This document shows positions 23,940 through 35,903 of a DNA stretch of 64,000 nt, in pieces. The stretch is from Cristatella mucedo. Its lineage: Eukaryota; Bryozoa; Phylactolaemata; Cristatellidae. The stretch spans positions 1,458,001-1,522,000 of the forward strand of contig WPIO01000097.1 of assembly GCA_009760855.2 (NCBI GenBank), in the 5' to 3' direction. The first letter of the stretch is position 1; each line of letters opens with the position of its first letter. A program made the position numbers and the translations under genes. The notes beneath the pieces were generated by a model. It worked only from the letters and a program-made list of their open reading frames with translations. It searched no databases and had not been told where the DNA came from.

Positions 23940-25425
23940 AGGCAGGTTCGCCGAATTACCGAAATCCACCGAAATCCGTCGCCATCCACCGCAATCAATT
24001 CTAATTATGCTAGCAACGACCGCACGTAAGCGTTGCTGAGCTCAAATTTTGCGCTGATATTGTAGTACACGTTAAACTTTATCTGTCCACCAAGTTTCAT
24101 GTCGCTGCACTTATGCAAACGAGCTTTGACGCCGGACGCCTGTACCGCAATCCACCGAAATCCATTCTAGTTCCCGTCCAATCCACCACAAATCAGCTGC
24201 GCACAGCTCCAAAAAGTTTGGAATATCAAACTACGCTACACGTACAATGTACCCAGAAACTTTCGCGCGATTCTGCTCACGCATTCTCACAAAGTCCACT
24301 GAAATAAGATTGCAGTGGCCCAGACCCATACCGCAATCCGCTACACTCCACCATGCAACGAAAGAAATCCTGATCAAAAAGCTCCTTTTTTGATTCCATA
24401 TGACAGCAAACTCTGCGAAAAATGAATTTAAAAAATTTCACCTGCATTAGCACGGCCGTTCTCGTGCAATGCACTGCAATCGGCTGCAGTAGTCCGGGCC
24501 AATACCGCAATCCACCGTAATCCACCGCAAACAAAATCGAAATACATTTCGCCGAGCTCCAGTTTTTATTGCATATTAAAGTGCACCGTGCTGTGTGCAC
24601 AGCCACGTAAAATAAAAAAACTTTTGCAACCTCGCACTGTGGCAAGGGGCGGCAATCGCCTGAAATGACCTGGAAAACTACAGCAATCCACTCTATTCCA
24701 CTGCAAATCATTCTCAAATCGCCATCGCAAAGCTCTAATTGAAATTGCATATAGGGCTAGACTCAGTTCTAATTGCAGCCACAAAATGTCGCTCCATTAT
24801 GCATAAGTGCTCTTATGCAATAAATTGCAATCGACTGCAACGACCCGGTCCCATACCCCAATCCACCTCAATCAGCCGAAATCCGCTGCAATCGGCCACA
24901 CAGCGACCAGAACGCGTACAATAGAAGCTCTAATTATGACTGCACGCTGCTTTACTCTTCGGTTATTGTGTACTCGCATAAATTCACTGTAATTGCCTCT
25001 GCCATTCTGCAGCAATGCACTGCAATCGACTGCAACTGCCCGGGCCAGTACGTCAATGTACCGCAACCCGCCGAAAAATGACCAGAATACGTAAACTTTA
25101 AGCTCTAATAGTGATTGCACGTTGCTCTAATTTTTAGTTATTATGTAATCCCACAATTTCACTACAATCGCCTCGATCCTTCGGCAGCAGTGCACTGCAA
25201 TTGACTGCAATGACCCGGGCCAATACCTCAGTTTACAGCAATCTGATGCAAAATCCCCTGAAATCGGTCTCGCAATACTCCAATTTTTAATGCATGTTAC
25301 AAAGCACACTGGTTAAAGTCAACCACATCATTTTAAGCAACTGCGCTCGTACAATCTCGGGCAATGCATGGCAATCTACGGCAACGGCTCGGTTCGAAGC
25401 GGAAATCCACTACAATCAGTGGCAA
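23940..25425 (+). repeat. Satellite of about 175 bp (about eight units)
   Basis: The core NACCNCAATCCACCG, preceded by CAATGCACTGCAATCGACTGCA and CCCGGGCCAATA, recurs near 23955, 24147, 24331, 24502, 24678, 24854, 25053, 25230 and 25399. Spacing is about 170-199 bp, mostly 171-184. Units are diverged but collinear. No coding capacity. Confidence 0.85.
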
Positions 25426-25431
25426 GTTGAC

Positions 25432-25690
25432 ATAGTAATAACAATAATAAGGCACTTGATAAAGCGCCCTCAGAGAACTCAATCTCTTCCTAGGCGCTTT
25501 ACATTTGCTGCGAAGGGAAACGCGACTGAATCGTGAGTAAATTCACTTGATTAACAACATGAAAAACGTGGTTAGGGGTGACATGCACAGGGTCAGCATG
25601 CACATTTGGTTAGTGGCAGCATGCAGTGTCAGCACGCATAAGCACATGAAGGACGAATCACAGGGACCCACTAAATGTAAATGGAAGTGG
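25432..25690 (-). mobile_element. LINE-A 3' end, 5'-truncated
   Basis: The minus strand has the LINE-A 3' UTR (GGGTCCCTGTGATTCGTCC, TGCTGACCCTGTGCATGTCA), GCAAATGTAAAGCGCC, the stem AGAGAT...TTCTCTGAGGGCGCTTT and the ATT-like tail. It directly follows the satellite. Confidence 0.85.
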
Positions 25691-25799
25691 CTTCTCACCA
25701 TTCGTTTATTGCTACCCGGTACTCTAATACTCACCACACCTGGCCTCGGAAGGCCGGTGACATGTTTTTCCAGTTAGCCACAAGGTCTCCCTCACCTGG

Positions 25800-26640
25800 T
25801 ACGATCGCTTGACCCATACCCCTAGTCTCACGACTTCAGTTGGGTGTTTACATTTACAGCGGATAGATTTCCGCATTTTCCTATGCCGTTGGCGTCGATT
25901 GCCGCGAATTGCCCTCGCATGTACGTTCAAGATTAGTTGATAGGATGCGGTAAAAACTTTCGGGGCACGCCCGATGCGCCTCAGGGCGTGCCATGGGTGT
26001 CCCAGACGCTACCCAAGTAGACATCACAACTCTCAACCGACTAGCAGCCCAGACAGACGCCATTGGACTAGCCGCCTCCTTTCGACAGATGATTATAAAA
26101 TGGCAAGACTCTCCACTTAACACCAAGCGTTCTCAGGCTGACACGAGAGACTGACGCGACATCCAAAATGTAGAGTCAGCACCTTAGACCGCTGGATCAA
26201 ATTTTCTGGCAGTAGCGGTATCCGCTACTTGACCTATTTTTCGGCAACGACCTTTAACGAGCCCCTGCATTCTCAAGGTCATTTATCAGTGTCTAGTAGA
26301 CCACATTTGATGTCTGAATTATTAGATAATTGCAGAGGATCGTTAGCAATCATATTGTGCTAGCCTCATTGCGATTAGATTGGTGAGAATTGTACTGTAC
26401 GGGTGCCTTCCGATCTGGATGGGTCAAAGATACGCGCCATTTGAATTGAATGTAAGCAAGCTGAATTGGCAGCTTGCTTTATCAAAATTTCTGATTCAGG
26501 ATCATCCCTGTCTGCATTGCGGCTGGCTGATTAAGGAGCAGTGCTGATCAAACTCGAGAGGATTATTATGTAGTGCTGAGCGGAATGGAGATAGACTGCT
26601 CAGTGTCAGCACATGATACTAATATGTTGAGTTATCAGGG
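25800..26640. other. No gene or repeat recognised
   Basis: Both strands read for motifs; nothing supported. Confidence 0.5.
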
Positions 26641-26689
26641 CTTTAAATTGCTACCATTCTTGGCGGCCGTCGGCGTATCTGCGCTTATC

Positions 26690-26845
26690 GGTACGACGAC
26701 AACGAATCGCTAGCCTAGAGCTTAGAGGAGCCGGCTCCGACAGCAGCTCCAAAGCGTCAGCAAGGGCAAGTACCGTTTCGAGCGCTGTGCTTGTTGCAAA
26801 AGACTTTAGTTCAGAAGCTGCCACAGTGTGCTTGTAGTGATAGTG
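26690..26845 (+). other. Exon-like coding segment, copy 1
   Basis: Encodes EEPAPTAAPKRQQGQVPFRA, then LCLLQKTLVQKLPQCACSD, in the frame shared with the segment at 54390-54520. DNA similarity to that copy is high across the segment and stops at a GTGAGT, which could be a splice donor. An in-frame TAG lies upstream. Product unknown. Could be a conserved exon of a duplicated gene or part of an unrecognised element. Confidence 0.4.
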
Positions 26846-27082
26846 AGTCCGCAAAGATTAGTTCAAACCTTAGGCATTTCTCTTCGTCAGCCATTTGTGG
26901 CTCTCGCTTAATGCTCGGCGGCGTTGTCGCGCTGATGACAAACACCGCACCAAAGTGTCCATTATCGGATGCAACTGTAGATGAAATATGCTGAGCAAGC
27001 TTTAAGTAGGAAAATCATCTCGAATCTCGATCTTGTTCGCGGTCGTTCCGCTGAAGCTCGATGCTGAATCTGTGCACTGCTC

Positions 27083-27132
<50 letters not shown>

Positions 27133-28400
27133 CCGGTAATTATATATAGATCACGGAAATCCCAAGCAAAATCTAAGAATTGATAAATAAAATAATTATG
27201 TTTATCCCAGGTCTAAAAGGGCGCTCCAATTTTTAGTATTAGTAATAGCTGCCGTCCGGTGCATTGCTAGGAATCTTCAGGGGAACAGATCTTGAATTTT
27301 GTAGTGCAGCCGGAATTTCTAAATTAATGTAACGTGCTTATTATGCACGACGTCGTAACTGAGAGCTAACATTTGATCCCTCAAATACGCCTAATTTACT
27401 TGAAACAACTGAGTAATTAAAGGCCTGAATCATATTGACCCATATATACCCCTATTTTAACTTTGCCACGGATAAGAAAATAATCACTAGGTCAGTGCTC
27501 ACCGTATTCCCAATAATTTTTAACGATTACAGTCGATCGTCGAAGAGGAACGGTAGCTATGAGTGCTTAACAAAGATCTTCAACAGCTGATTGAAAACAG
27601 TTCGCTTATTAAACGGCACAGCTCTGCTGAGAAAGTCGCGGCTTTAGCTTAGCCGAAACGAACAGTATGGAAGTACAGAGCGCTCAAGGCTTGCCACCCA
27701 GTAAGTCTCGCTACCCGCCTCTATAGTTGGCAGCCCAACAGAAAGCAGACCTACTGCGTGTGCCTTAACCCGGCTCAGTCGCAAGGTGTTGGTAGCCAAG
27801 CCCGCCACCTGCCACCCTGGATGTCGACCTTTGCTCCGATATTCCGATCACGAAAATTGTCATCAGAGCCCGCTAGCCTGTTTGATTGCTAGTGCAGCGA
27901 GCCGTAGGCAGTATTAGCACTAGTGTTAGCACTCAGCACGCGCTGTATCAGCAATGCTAGCAGCAGTCGCGGTATTAGCAGTCAGCACGCGCTGTACTTA
28001 CGAGGGTAGATTCGTCTGGCTCGCTGCTTCGGATCAGGTAAGTTCCGCATTCGCTGTTAGCTTGAATGGCTCTAAGCGAGCAAAAAAAAAAGCCAAAAGT
28101 ACAGATTTTTGCCGATCGCACCGACTCACGAAGCTAAGCCGCACTCGCTCACATTCTGCGAAATTCTATCTCGCTGAGCTGCAGGAAGCACTGACGCGCA
28201 GCACCGCTTGCAGTTGCCACTTGACGGCACACGAACAACTGTGATACACTGCTATACGCGATGCGATACAGCTGCTATTTCAACAGTAAGAGAACAGCGG
28301 TTCTGATTCCAAATTATACTGAAAAAATATTACGGGGTTATCCACTAAATTTCAAGCGATTGCAAATACATGGGCCACAAAATGGCGTGTATTTCCTATA
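26846..28400. other. Unassigned, with (AT)n at 27083-27132
   Basis: Contains one (AT)n tract and a short direct repeat (AGCACGCGCTGTA at about 27936 and 27987). No supported gene. Confidence 0.5.
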
Positions 28401-28402
28401 TG

Positions 28403-28404
<2 letters not shown>

Positions 28405-28437
<33 letters not shown>
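28405..28437. repeat. (TA)n microsatellite
   Basis: About 16 TA units. Confidence 0.95.
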
Positions 28438-28439
<2 letters not shown>

Positions 28440-28730
28440 AAATAGATATAATATAAAAATAAATATATAAAATAAAAGGCCGTCTTAAGTGAGCCCGATC
28501 ATCAAAATCATTTACGTCGCTCACTTCGATGACTGCAATAAGCGCTTTATCGTTTGCAAAATGTGTCTCGAGAAAGCCCAAGAAGGACCACCAAATCTTT
28601 ATCTACGCCTGCTAATGCGAGCTAATTCATGTCCGCACCCGCATCTATATAATGTGGAATCAAAGGTGTAGTTGCTCGACGCGTATTGCGGAAATGACCG
28701 CTGCATCGCTGCTCATTTATGGAGGGATGT

Positions 28731-28880
28731 GGGCGGGGCCGCGCCCACAGTGTCGTTCCGCCCCCAGCCGGACTCACACCAGTCCGCCCGGCCATCGCGG
28801 ATTACCATCTCATTAGGCGCTGCCGTCGGACTGCGTCGGCTGACTAAGCTGGATTTAATTGCAACGGGTCAGCTGAGGTA
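28731..28880 (+). repeat. Dispersed repeat shared with 32350-32515 and 41175-41340
   Basis: TCCGCCCCCAGCCGGACTCA...GGCGCTGCCGTCGGACTG...CTGGATTTAATTGCAACGGG matches, with substitutions, the block in the duplicated segments at 32.4 and 41.2 kb. It is probably an internal piece of the same hAT-type element family. Confidence 0.65.
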
Positions 28881-29159
28881 GCGTGACCCGATAGTCCTGC
28901 AGCGACCCACTTTCTACGTGTCCACCGGCCTGTGCGGACGCCATCCACTCTGTCCCTCCCACTCACTCTATTCTCTTATCTACTGGCAATCCGGAGCTAC
29001 TTTCGTGACGCCTACCGCTACATCCGTATGTATGCTCGCTCGCTTGCGTTGCCTGCGTATAATACAATACAGCCGTAGTCGTTAGTACTACAACTCGCTA
29101 GTAAGGGTGCAATTGTTCCTCATCACGTCGCCTTCGTGCGTAAGAGCCCCTACAAGGAG

Positions 29160-29700
29160 GCTGGCTAGGCCGGGCCATCGGAGACCGTGGCATGAGAACG
29201 CCAATTCGCTGTGCTATGAAATTTAGTTGGTTAACCAGGAACACTGTTTTCAATAATGTGAAATTAAACTGCAGTTTCACAATGCCTATTATGAAGATGG
29301 CAGCTGGTATTGTTGTTTGAAATTGCACGATTGCCCGGACCATTGGAAGCCATTGCGCAAGGACGCACAGGAGCAATTGCACAAAATGTTGTGGGTAAGC
29401 CTGAAACACTGTTTTCGATAATGTGGAATCAAAGGTGCGGTTTCGCAACGTTTATTGCGGAAATGGCAGCTGCATCGCTGCTCGATTCTGTTGGGAGGCT
29501 GGCTGCCCCGGGTCGTCGGAGACTGTAGCGTGAGAACGCCCATGAGCTATAGCATGAAATTAGGCTGGTAACACGTAACAACACTCTGCATACTTTTGAA
29601 TCAAAACCACACTTTTCTTACGTTTATTGTTGAAATGGCAGTTGTATCGCAGTGCATCGCAGTTATACGCGTGACCCGACGGTCGCGTCGGAGGCTGGCG
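29160..29700. repeat. Three diverged repeat units of about 170-230 bp
   Basis: The landmarks ACACTGTTTTC(A/G)ATAATGTG, then GTTTCNCAA, TTATT(G/A)NNGAAATGGCAGC and GGAGACTG recur near 29235, 29407 and, more diverged, 29580. A related piece (ATAATGTGGAATCAAAGG, GCGGAAATGACCGCTGCATC) lies at 28650-28715. Non-coding. Confidence 0.65.
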
Positions 29701-30184
29701 CGAAAACAATACTAGTTTATTGCATACAACGGTTGTAGAGGACAACGTATAAGAACAGATCGCAGAAAAAACGTCTGAAGGAACTTTCGGGGGCAAGACC
29801 GCAATCCCCGGCGGGCTTGCCTGCCGCCTTCAAGGCGGAAGCCAGAGGGGCAAGGCCGCATGCGTCCCTGATTGCAGCAATTCGGCGATGGCGACGAGGA
29901 GACCTACGGCTTGGCCGTGCTAACCAGTCTGAGGGCAATTCTATCCCGGGCGGCTGTCGCGAGTTTTTTACGTTGCGCCAGCACGTGCCGTCATGGCGTC
30001 ATCGCGTGTGCAGTAGCCGGCTTACCGATGAAATAGAGTGCTGAATGGAAGAGATTGGGAAATGGCAATTGTCTCCGCTGTGACAGTGGAGGTGAAATGA
30101 AAAGCAGTGTTTTGAGTGCCTGCCACCTCTCCGGAACTAGTTGTTCACAGAACACATGCCGCAAGTAACGGGTGCTGGCCCTCC

Positions 30185-30266
30185 AGTGCATCAAGCGCCT
30201 AGAGAGAGATGACGATTGAGTTCTCTGAGGGCGCTTTATCAAGTGCATTATTATTATTATTATCTG
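30185..30266 (+). mobile_element. LINE-A 3' tail
   Basis: AAGCGCCTAGAGAGAGAT, then GAGTTCTCTGAGGGCGCTTT, ATCAAGTGCATT and (ATT)n. Tail only. Confidence 0.85.
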
Positions 30267-30389
30267 ACAGATGCCGAAAAAACTTGCGTGCCCTAACTAG
30301 CCAATGGGCGTCGGAAGCAGCTCCAGTGCACGGACGTAAGCATGCAGACGACAATAGAGCGCGAAAAGCAATCCATACCTCCAAAATAA

Positions 30390-30490
30390 GGGTTGTAGGA
30401 CATTCCCCCTGGACATCCCCCCGACATTTCACCCCCTGGTGGACCCTAGGACATTTCCCTCGGACATTCCCCCGGGGTAGGACATTTCCC
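30390..30490 (+). repeat. GGACATTTCCCC repeat array (left inverted arm)
   Basis: Five or six variants of GGACATTYCCCC within 100 bp. The reverse complement of this array occurs at 31218-31300. Confidence 0.75.
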
Positions 30491-30520
30491 AATGTTGACG
30501 AATGTATAACTAAGAATACA

Positions 30521-30620
<100 letters not shown>

Positions 30621-30966
30621 CATGAATAAATGAAGTTCATGCTCTATTAAAATAAAATCAACTCACTATAATTAGAGGAATGGATGGATTGGAAGGAGCG
30701 AGTGGCGGCGGTGGTTGCGGCAGCGGCGAGCTATACAGTTTGGTCCCGCGGAAGTTAGGTCCCGCTCGACGCCGCCAGGCATTTGTTCGTACCCGTCAAA
30801 GCGGACGCGCGCTACGGGGTGCCGCACGTTCCTACAAATGAGCGCTAAGCCTCAGAGGTCTACTGAGTATAACTCGACCTCAAGAGATCTAGTTATGCCA
30901 TAATACGCACTAATTAAAGCGCGGAATACGAAAAAGGGTGAATTTAGGCGGCGGAGGCGCAGCCCG

Positions 30967-31215
30967 CCCTAAACCCTAAAACCTAAAGCCTAAACACTAA
31001 ACCATAAAACCTAAACTCCAAACCCTAAAAGCTAAAGCCTAAACCCTAAAAACCATAAACCCTAAAAACCATAAACCCTAAATTCTAAACCTTAAACCCT
31101 TAATTCTAAACCCTAAAACCCTAAAAACTCTAAACCCTAAACTCTAAACCCGAAACCCTAAAAACCCCAAACCTTAAAACCCTAAACACTTAACCCTAAA
31201 AACTAAACCCTAAAT
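30967..31215. repeat. Degenerate CCCTAAA (TTTAGGG-type) array
   Basis: About 30 units around a CCCTAAA/CCCTAAAA consensus with many one-base variants (CCATAAA, GCCTAAA, CTCTAAA). It resembles TTTAGGG-type telomeric DNA rather than the TTAGGG usual in animals. It is internal, not a chromosome end: non-telomeric sequence follows on both sides. Confidence 0.8.
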
Positions 31216-31217
31216 CA

Positions 31218-31300
31218 TGTACCAGGGGAAATGTCCTACCCCAGCGGGGGAAATGTCCAGGGGAAACGCCCAGGGGGGAATGTCTGTACCCCGAGATAAG
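31218..31300 (-). repeat. GGACATTTCCCC repeat array (right inverted arm)
   Basis: GGGGAAATGTCC variants, the reverse complement of the array at 30390-30490. The two arms bracket the CCCTAAA tract and the TA/GT microsatellite. Confidence 0.75.
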
Positions 31301-32046
31301 TGCATGCCTTTCGTGATGGCGTCTGGCTCTCTTTCCCAGCGCTAGAAAAATACTTTTCAGGAAGAACGCTCGACATGAACGGAACAAGTGTGGAAATAGC
31401 AATACTTTTGCTACACTTAGATTCCGAAATTGACATAATTTGCTATTAAAATATTTCTCAGTCTTTATTTTTTATTATATAATAGTAACTATTATGATAA
31501 TCCAAATGGATGTACATTCTTAGAATATGCGATTTACTTTATGTTTACCCTATCAATAATAATCTTGATATTAACATACATATATCTAAGTTATCAATAT
31601 CTAAGGTTTCTCACCATCGTAATTCAAAGATTACTAATCTCGACACCCATTACTAAAGTCCGTTTAGTGAGGACTTGCTTTTCTGTTAACAAGACTCAAT
31701 CGCTGTTCACGGGCTTTTAGAACTGTTTTATTAAAATTGTTTTCAACACCATCGTACTATAGCTTACGATTCCCTGTCCAGCTGAAGTCTCGAGGGCTAC
31801 TGTAGACTTCCGGTTAAGGAGCCGGGACCGCACGGCTTCCGAGCCAGTGATAACGTCCGCAAACCTTCAGCCGCCGATCAGCACAGGGATGCTCGGGTCC
31901 GTCAGGTAGGCTTCATTATTTTACACTGGACACCGGCTCAGAGTGAACGATGGCGTGTGACTTTTCTTTAATAATAGATTAAAATGTTCTGACTGGTCTC
32001 GGCAGCTGAAACCTCTCGGAAAACGACCGTCTTAACTAGCCTCTAG
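31301..32046. other. No gene seen (A+T-rich)
   Basis: No frame or repeat recognised. Confidence 0.5.
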
Positions 32047-33293
32047 TCCCAAAACCTCTTAGACAGCTGTGAAGCGACAGAACCAGTCGTGGGCATCGAC
32101 TGTTTAGATGGACCTCATAAGCCCGCCACAAGCGCCAAATTGGGGACCTAATCGTGAAAGCCGAAGTCACCCTATCGTAAGACTTCGCTATTCACAGAGT
32201 AAGTAAAGGGTTAGTGGCTTTGACGGCCTCATTTATGTAACGGCAAAAGAGCCGTAACGGTTATCGTCACCGCTTGCGTGGACAATAAAAGATCCCCCAC
32301 TGCAGGACTCGAATCCACGACATGAGTCGAGAAGAGCGAGATCCTGGTGGGCGTGGCCACGTCTACAATGCTGTTCCGCCCCAGCCGGACTCACGCCACT
32401 TCGCCTGGCCAACGGGCGGGCTGAGTACCACCTCAGTAGGCGCTGCAGTTGGACAGTATCGGCTAACTACGCTGGATTTAATTGCAACGGGTCAGCTATG
32501 GTCCAACTATAAATAACTAGGGTGACTTTAGGCCGGACTGGAGTGCTAGCTAGGGCCAATCTGGCATAAAGGCAGGATTTTACCGACCTCTGATTTAACA
32601 GTATCTGGCGCAAATCCGTCACTAAAAATCATACTGCGAAACACGAGAAGCAAAATCACGCATAATAACAGTTGGCTCTCAACTCAAAGCAAAAAGCGGC
32701 CAAGAGACGGCTCGTGCCTCGAAAACACGTTAGTTATGATACTCCTAAGTCAAAGTAATGCTATAGTGACGGGAAGAAAAATGCGACAACTCCATTAGAT
32801 CCATCAACAAATAAATAGGGGACCAATAGGCCGGACTGAAGCACTAGCTAGGCCGGATTTGGCCTAAAGGCCGGAGTTTGCCGACCTCTGATCCAGCTGA
32901 TCACTTCTCTAGCTTCTTTGTCCAGAAGATAGACCAGATCAGGGAATCCATCCCTGCCACGACAGCATCCCCCTAGAATGCTGCTCCTCGATTCCTTGCA
33001 GCACCTCATTGTCTACATTGAAGAATGTCACTAGTGACCTCGTCTTGAAGTTCATATCCCAATCAAAGAAGACAACATCTGGACCCTATTCCCACTCTCC
33101 TGCTCCTACGTTGCATTGATCTGCTGCAACAACGCATAACAAACATCATTAATATGTCATCCCCTAACCATATTATTCATTTCGTTTGTTTTTTCAAGCA
33201 TGATTTTACTTACCATTTAATTGCATTTCCCTTTGCAGCAAATGTAAAGCGCCTAGAAAGAGATTAAGTTCTCTGATGGCGCTTTATCAAGTA

Positions 33294-33327
<34 letters not shown>

Positions 33328-33328
33328 G
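32047..33328 (+). mobile_element. Composite duplicated segment, copy 1 (hAT 3' part + LINE-A pieces)
   Basis: Nearly identical, with only scattered single-base differences by eye, to 40872-42138, at a constant offset of 8825. It contains the 3' half of the hAT-type element ending GTTTGCCGACCTCTG at 32890, then LINE-A pre-RT sequence (CACTTCTCTAGCTTCTTTGTCC), then a nested LINE-A 3' tail. The copy stops exactly at the (ATT)n tail, where copy 2 continues into LINE RT sequence. A minus-strand tRNA-type SINE (family B, about 32205-32345, with GGATTCGAGTCCTGCAG on the minus strand) lies inside. Confidence 0.85.
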
Positions 33329-33559
33329 TCGTGCCGCCATCTTCGCGAAGGCACCTCTACAACCTTACCCTTGGCCAAGACCCAGTGGTTCACAAGCTTT
33401 CAAGCGGATAATTAGGTCACTTACAATCTTTTGCCATGGTGGATTGTGCAAAATTTTTCGAAGATCACTCAATAGATTTGTGTACACCGAACTACCGCTT
33501 TGCAGCGGAGGGCGAAAGCTTGTAATCATTGGGTGAGAGGTGAAGATAGAGTGGAGCAA

Positions 33560-34100
33560 ATCCGTGCGAATATTAGCAATATAGCACGCATGCCAACCGA
33601 CGAGGTACCGTGAATCTGATGGATGTGGTTGGTATACATGCAGCTAGCAAGCAGCAGCTGAAGCGACGCGGAGCCTTGTCAGCATCACATCGCACGGAGA
33701 ACGATCGCCGAGTTCGATTGGAGATCGCTCCCAAGTTGTCTGTCACCCCAGCATCACCACTTATCGCCGACCTGCACAGGTCCCCGGGCAGGTGCATCGC
33801 CGCCTTTTCCCCAGGCCCCAACCAGCGTGGCTGAGGCTATCCGGGTCCGGCAAAGGAAGTCTAACCTGGCGCCAAGAGGGAAAGTCCGAAAGGTGTATCC
33901 ACGGGGGGGGGGGGGAATGCGAGGAGAAAGACATGCGCAGTGTTGATGTCTCTCGTAAAGAATTGGCTCGCCTTCTCCGGGTCCGCCCTGGGGGTAGGCC
34001 CTTCAGTGCCCTCCTCCCCGGTAGACTGCCAGCCGCTATCTGCGGCCGTTGCGGCCATGGTGGCGCAGCGGCTCCGACACCCGGTGCTTAACGAGCTGGC
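33560..34100. other. G+C-rich block, unassigned
   Basis: Markedly richer in G+C than its surroundings, with a poly-G run at about 33905. Open frames occur on both strands but none resembles a known family. Could be a promoter/CpG-rich region or a piece of an element. Confidence 0.35.
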
Positions 34101-35820
34101 TACAGAGCAGTACTAGACATTAACGTCTATCAGAGCATTATGTAAAAGAAACCTTTTTTAATGTTTTTATTTATCACAATCACAGACCAAGGAGATACCA
34201 TCGCTTTGTGAGATTAGAAAGAGCGGCACGCCTATACCCAGGAATGTAAATCTTCAATCTCCGAGGCGAATGCACGACGAAGTCACGGCTACGCAGTCGC
34301 TTCGAAAGGCTTCAATATGCTTGTTTTACACGAACGTGACGTGTACGTGCGTGTAAAATATGCACACGTAAGCGTGCCATCAACAGAGAAAACAGGTACA
34401 AAGCGAAAAGCAAAAGCTCTACGCTTGCTATTTTGTTGCTTTGAAAAAAGTCAAGATGAGGTTATTGAGGCACTACGAACCTCTCTACATGTTAATGCGC
34501 CTGTGTAGGCATCCTCAAAATAGTCCACAGCTGTTTTCACGAAACATGTGGTTGGGCAGGTTCTCGAATACGACTGTAGCCGCGTTTTCAGGTGGAAAGG
34601 TGAGAGCGGATATCATTTTGCACCCCAGGGTAAAATCCAACTGTCCTCTTACTGTTGTTGCAATCCCTCTTCTTGAATATGTTGGCAGATATTTTGGCAG
34701 ATATTGAAGTAGCAAACCTTGTTTGCAGCATTTGGCTTGCCTTCGAGATGGTATTGAGGCCGTGAGAAAATTCGCCAGAAAGAAGTTGACTGTAAGTTCC
34801 AGCGTCTGAGGTACTTTAGCTGCTGCAACAGTTCGTCATACGCAGTCTGTTGTTTGTTTGGCAACAGTGCTACAGGAGAGGACGAGTTTGCTCATGGCAA
34901 GAGCCATACATCGAATAGACTTTCGTGAACAGAGGTGAGCCAATGTTAAACGTACCGTTCATCAATCACTTTGTTGCTCTCGCCAGATTGAACAGGTTTC
35001 ATGGGGTAGAGAAAAGCAAAGTTCTCCTATTTCCTGCTGGACGACCGCAGTCATGGAGTAAGAAATCTTGGAAGACACTAGGCCCTTGTTCGCGTGCTGT
35101 AAATGGGGTTGGGATAATGAGGTCTGCAAGAGTTCTGAGTTCATGAGTTCTGTCGGAAGGCCAATGCCGAAACTTTGGCTCACCTTAAATTTAGTTCCAA
35201 CTTTTTCACTAGCGATACGGCTTCAAAGGCGGCAGGAGGTAGGTCGGCATGAGCAGTGGAGAAAACTTGCACGACGGGGTCTTGTGTGTGGATAAGCATT
35301 ATTTTTAGGGTCATGATTGTTCTATTTGGTTGTAAAGGACTTGCATTGCCAGGCTGTATGTATATGTGTGGGCGTGTGTGCGTGCGTGCGAGTTCATTGA
35401 TGCACTTCGCCACTAGGCCATCCCGTACTTGAATCCTAGCCGTGCACAGCCCTACAAGATGGCACTTCAAGAACTCTGTCACACCGTAAGTAGAACTCCT
35501 TTTGCGGCTGCATGCCCTGCACTATCTTCGATGAACTTGTCACTTCCAATCGGATATACGGCTTTTGCTTTTTGTGGCGTAGTTTTCCTTGAAATCAAAT
35601 GGTAATGCAAAGATTTCCCGTGATGTATATATAACTAGAACAAGTGACAAGGAGTGCTAGGTGCAGGTACATCAACGAATGTTTGCCAGTTGTGATCATC
35701 GTACACCGCAGAATGTTAACCAGTAATTAATTCTGAAATTAATGTAATTCTAGAATTTTATAATAAACAGTTAGTCATAGGATCACAAGTGTTTCTCGTA
35801 GAATTCGTCATTTATAAATG
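34101..35820. other. No gene seen
   Basis: Both strands scanned by eye; nothing supported. Confidence 0.5.
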
Positions 35821-35828
35821 TCGTTGTC

Positions 35829-35903
35829 GCCCGAGTTGTCGCCACACCGAATCGTCGCCACACCAAGTTGTTGCCACACCGAGTTGTTGCTACACCTAGT
35901 TGC
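35829..35903. repeat. 16-bp minisatellite, about 4.5 copies
   Basis: GAGTTGTCGCCACACC, GAATCGTCGCCACACC, AAGTTGTTGCCACACC, GAGTTGTTGCTACACC and a partial unit in direct tandem. Confidence 0.88.

Noticed and set aside
30967-31215. A true chromosome end
   Set aside because: The array is short, degenerate and followed on both sides by ordinary sequence and elements.
33573-34091. Protein-coding gene in the G+C-rich block
   Set aside because: Overlapping frames on both strands reflect composition; none shows recognisable domains or splice structure.
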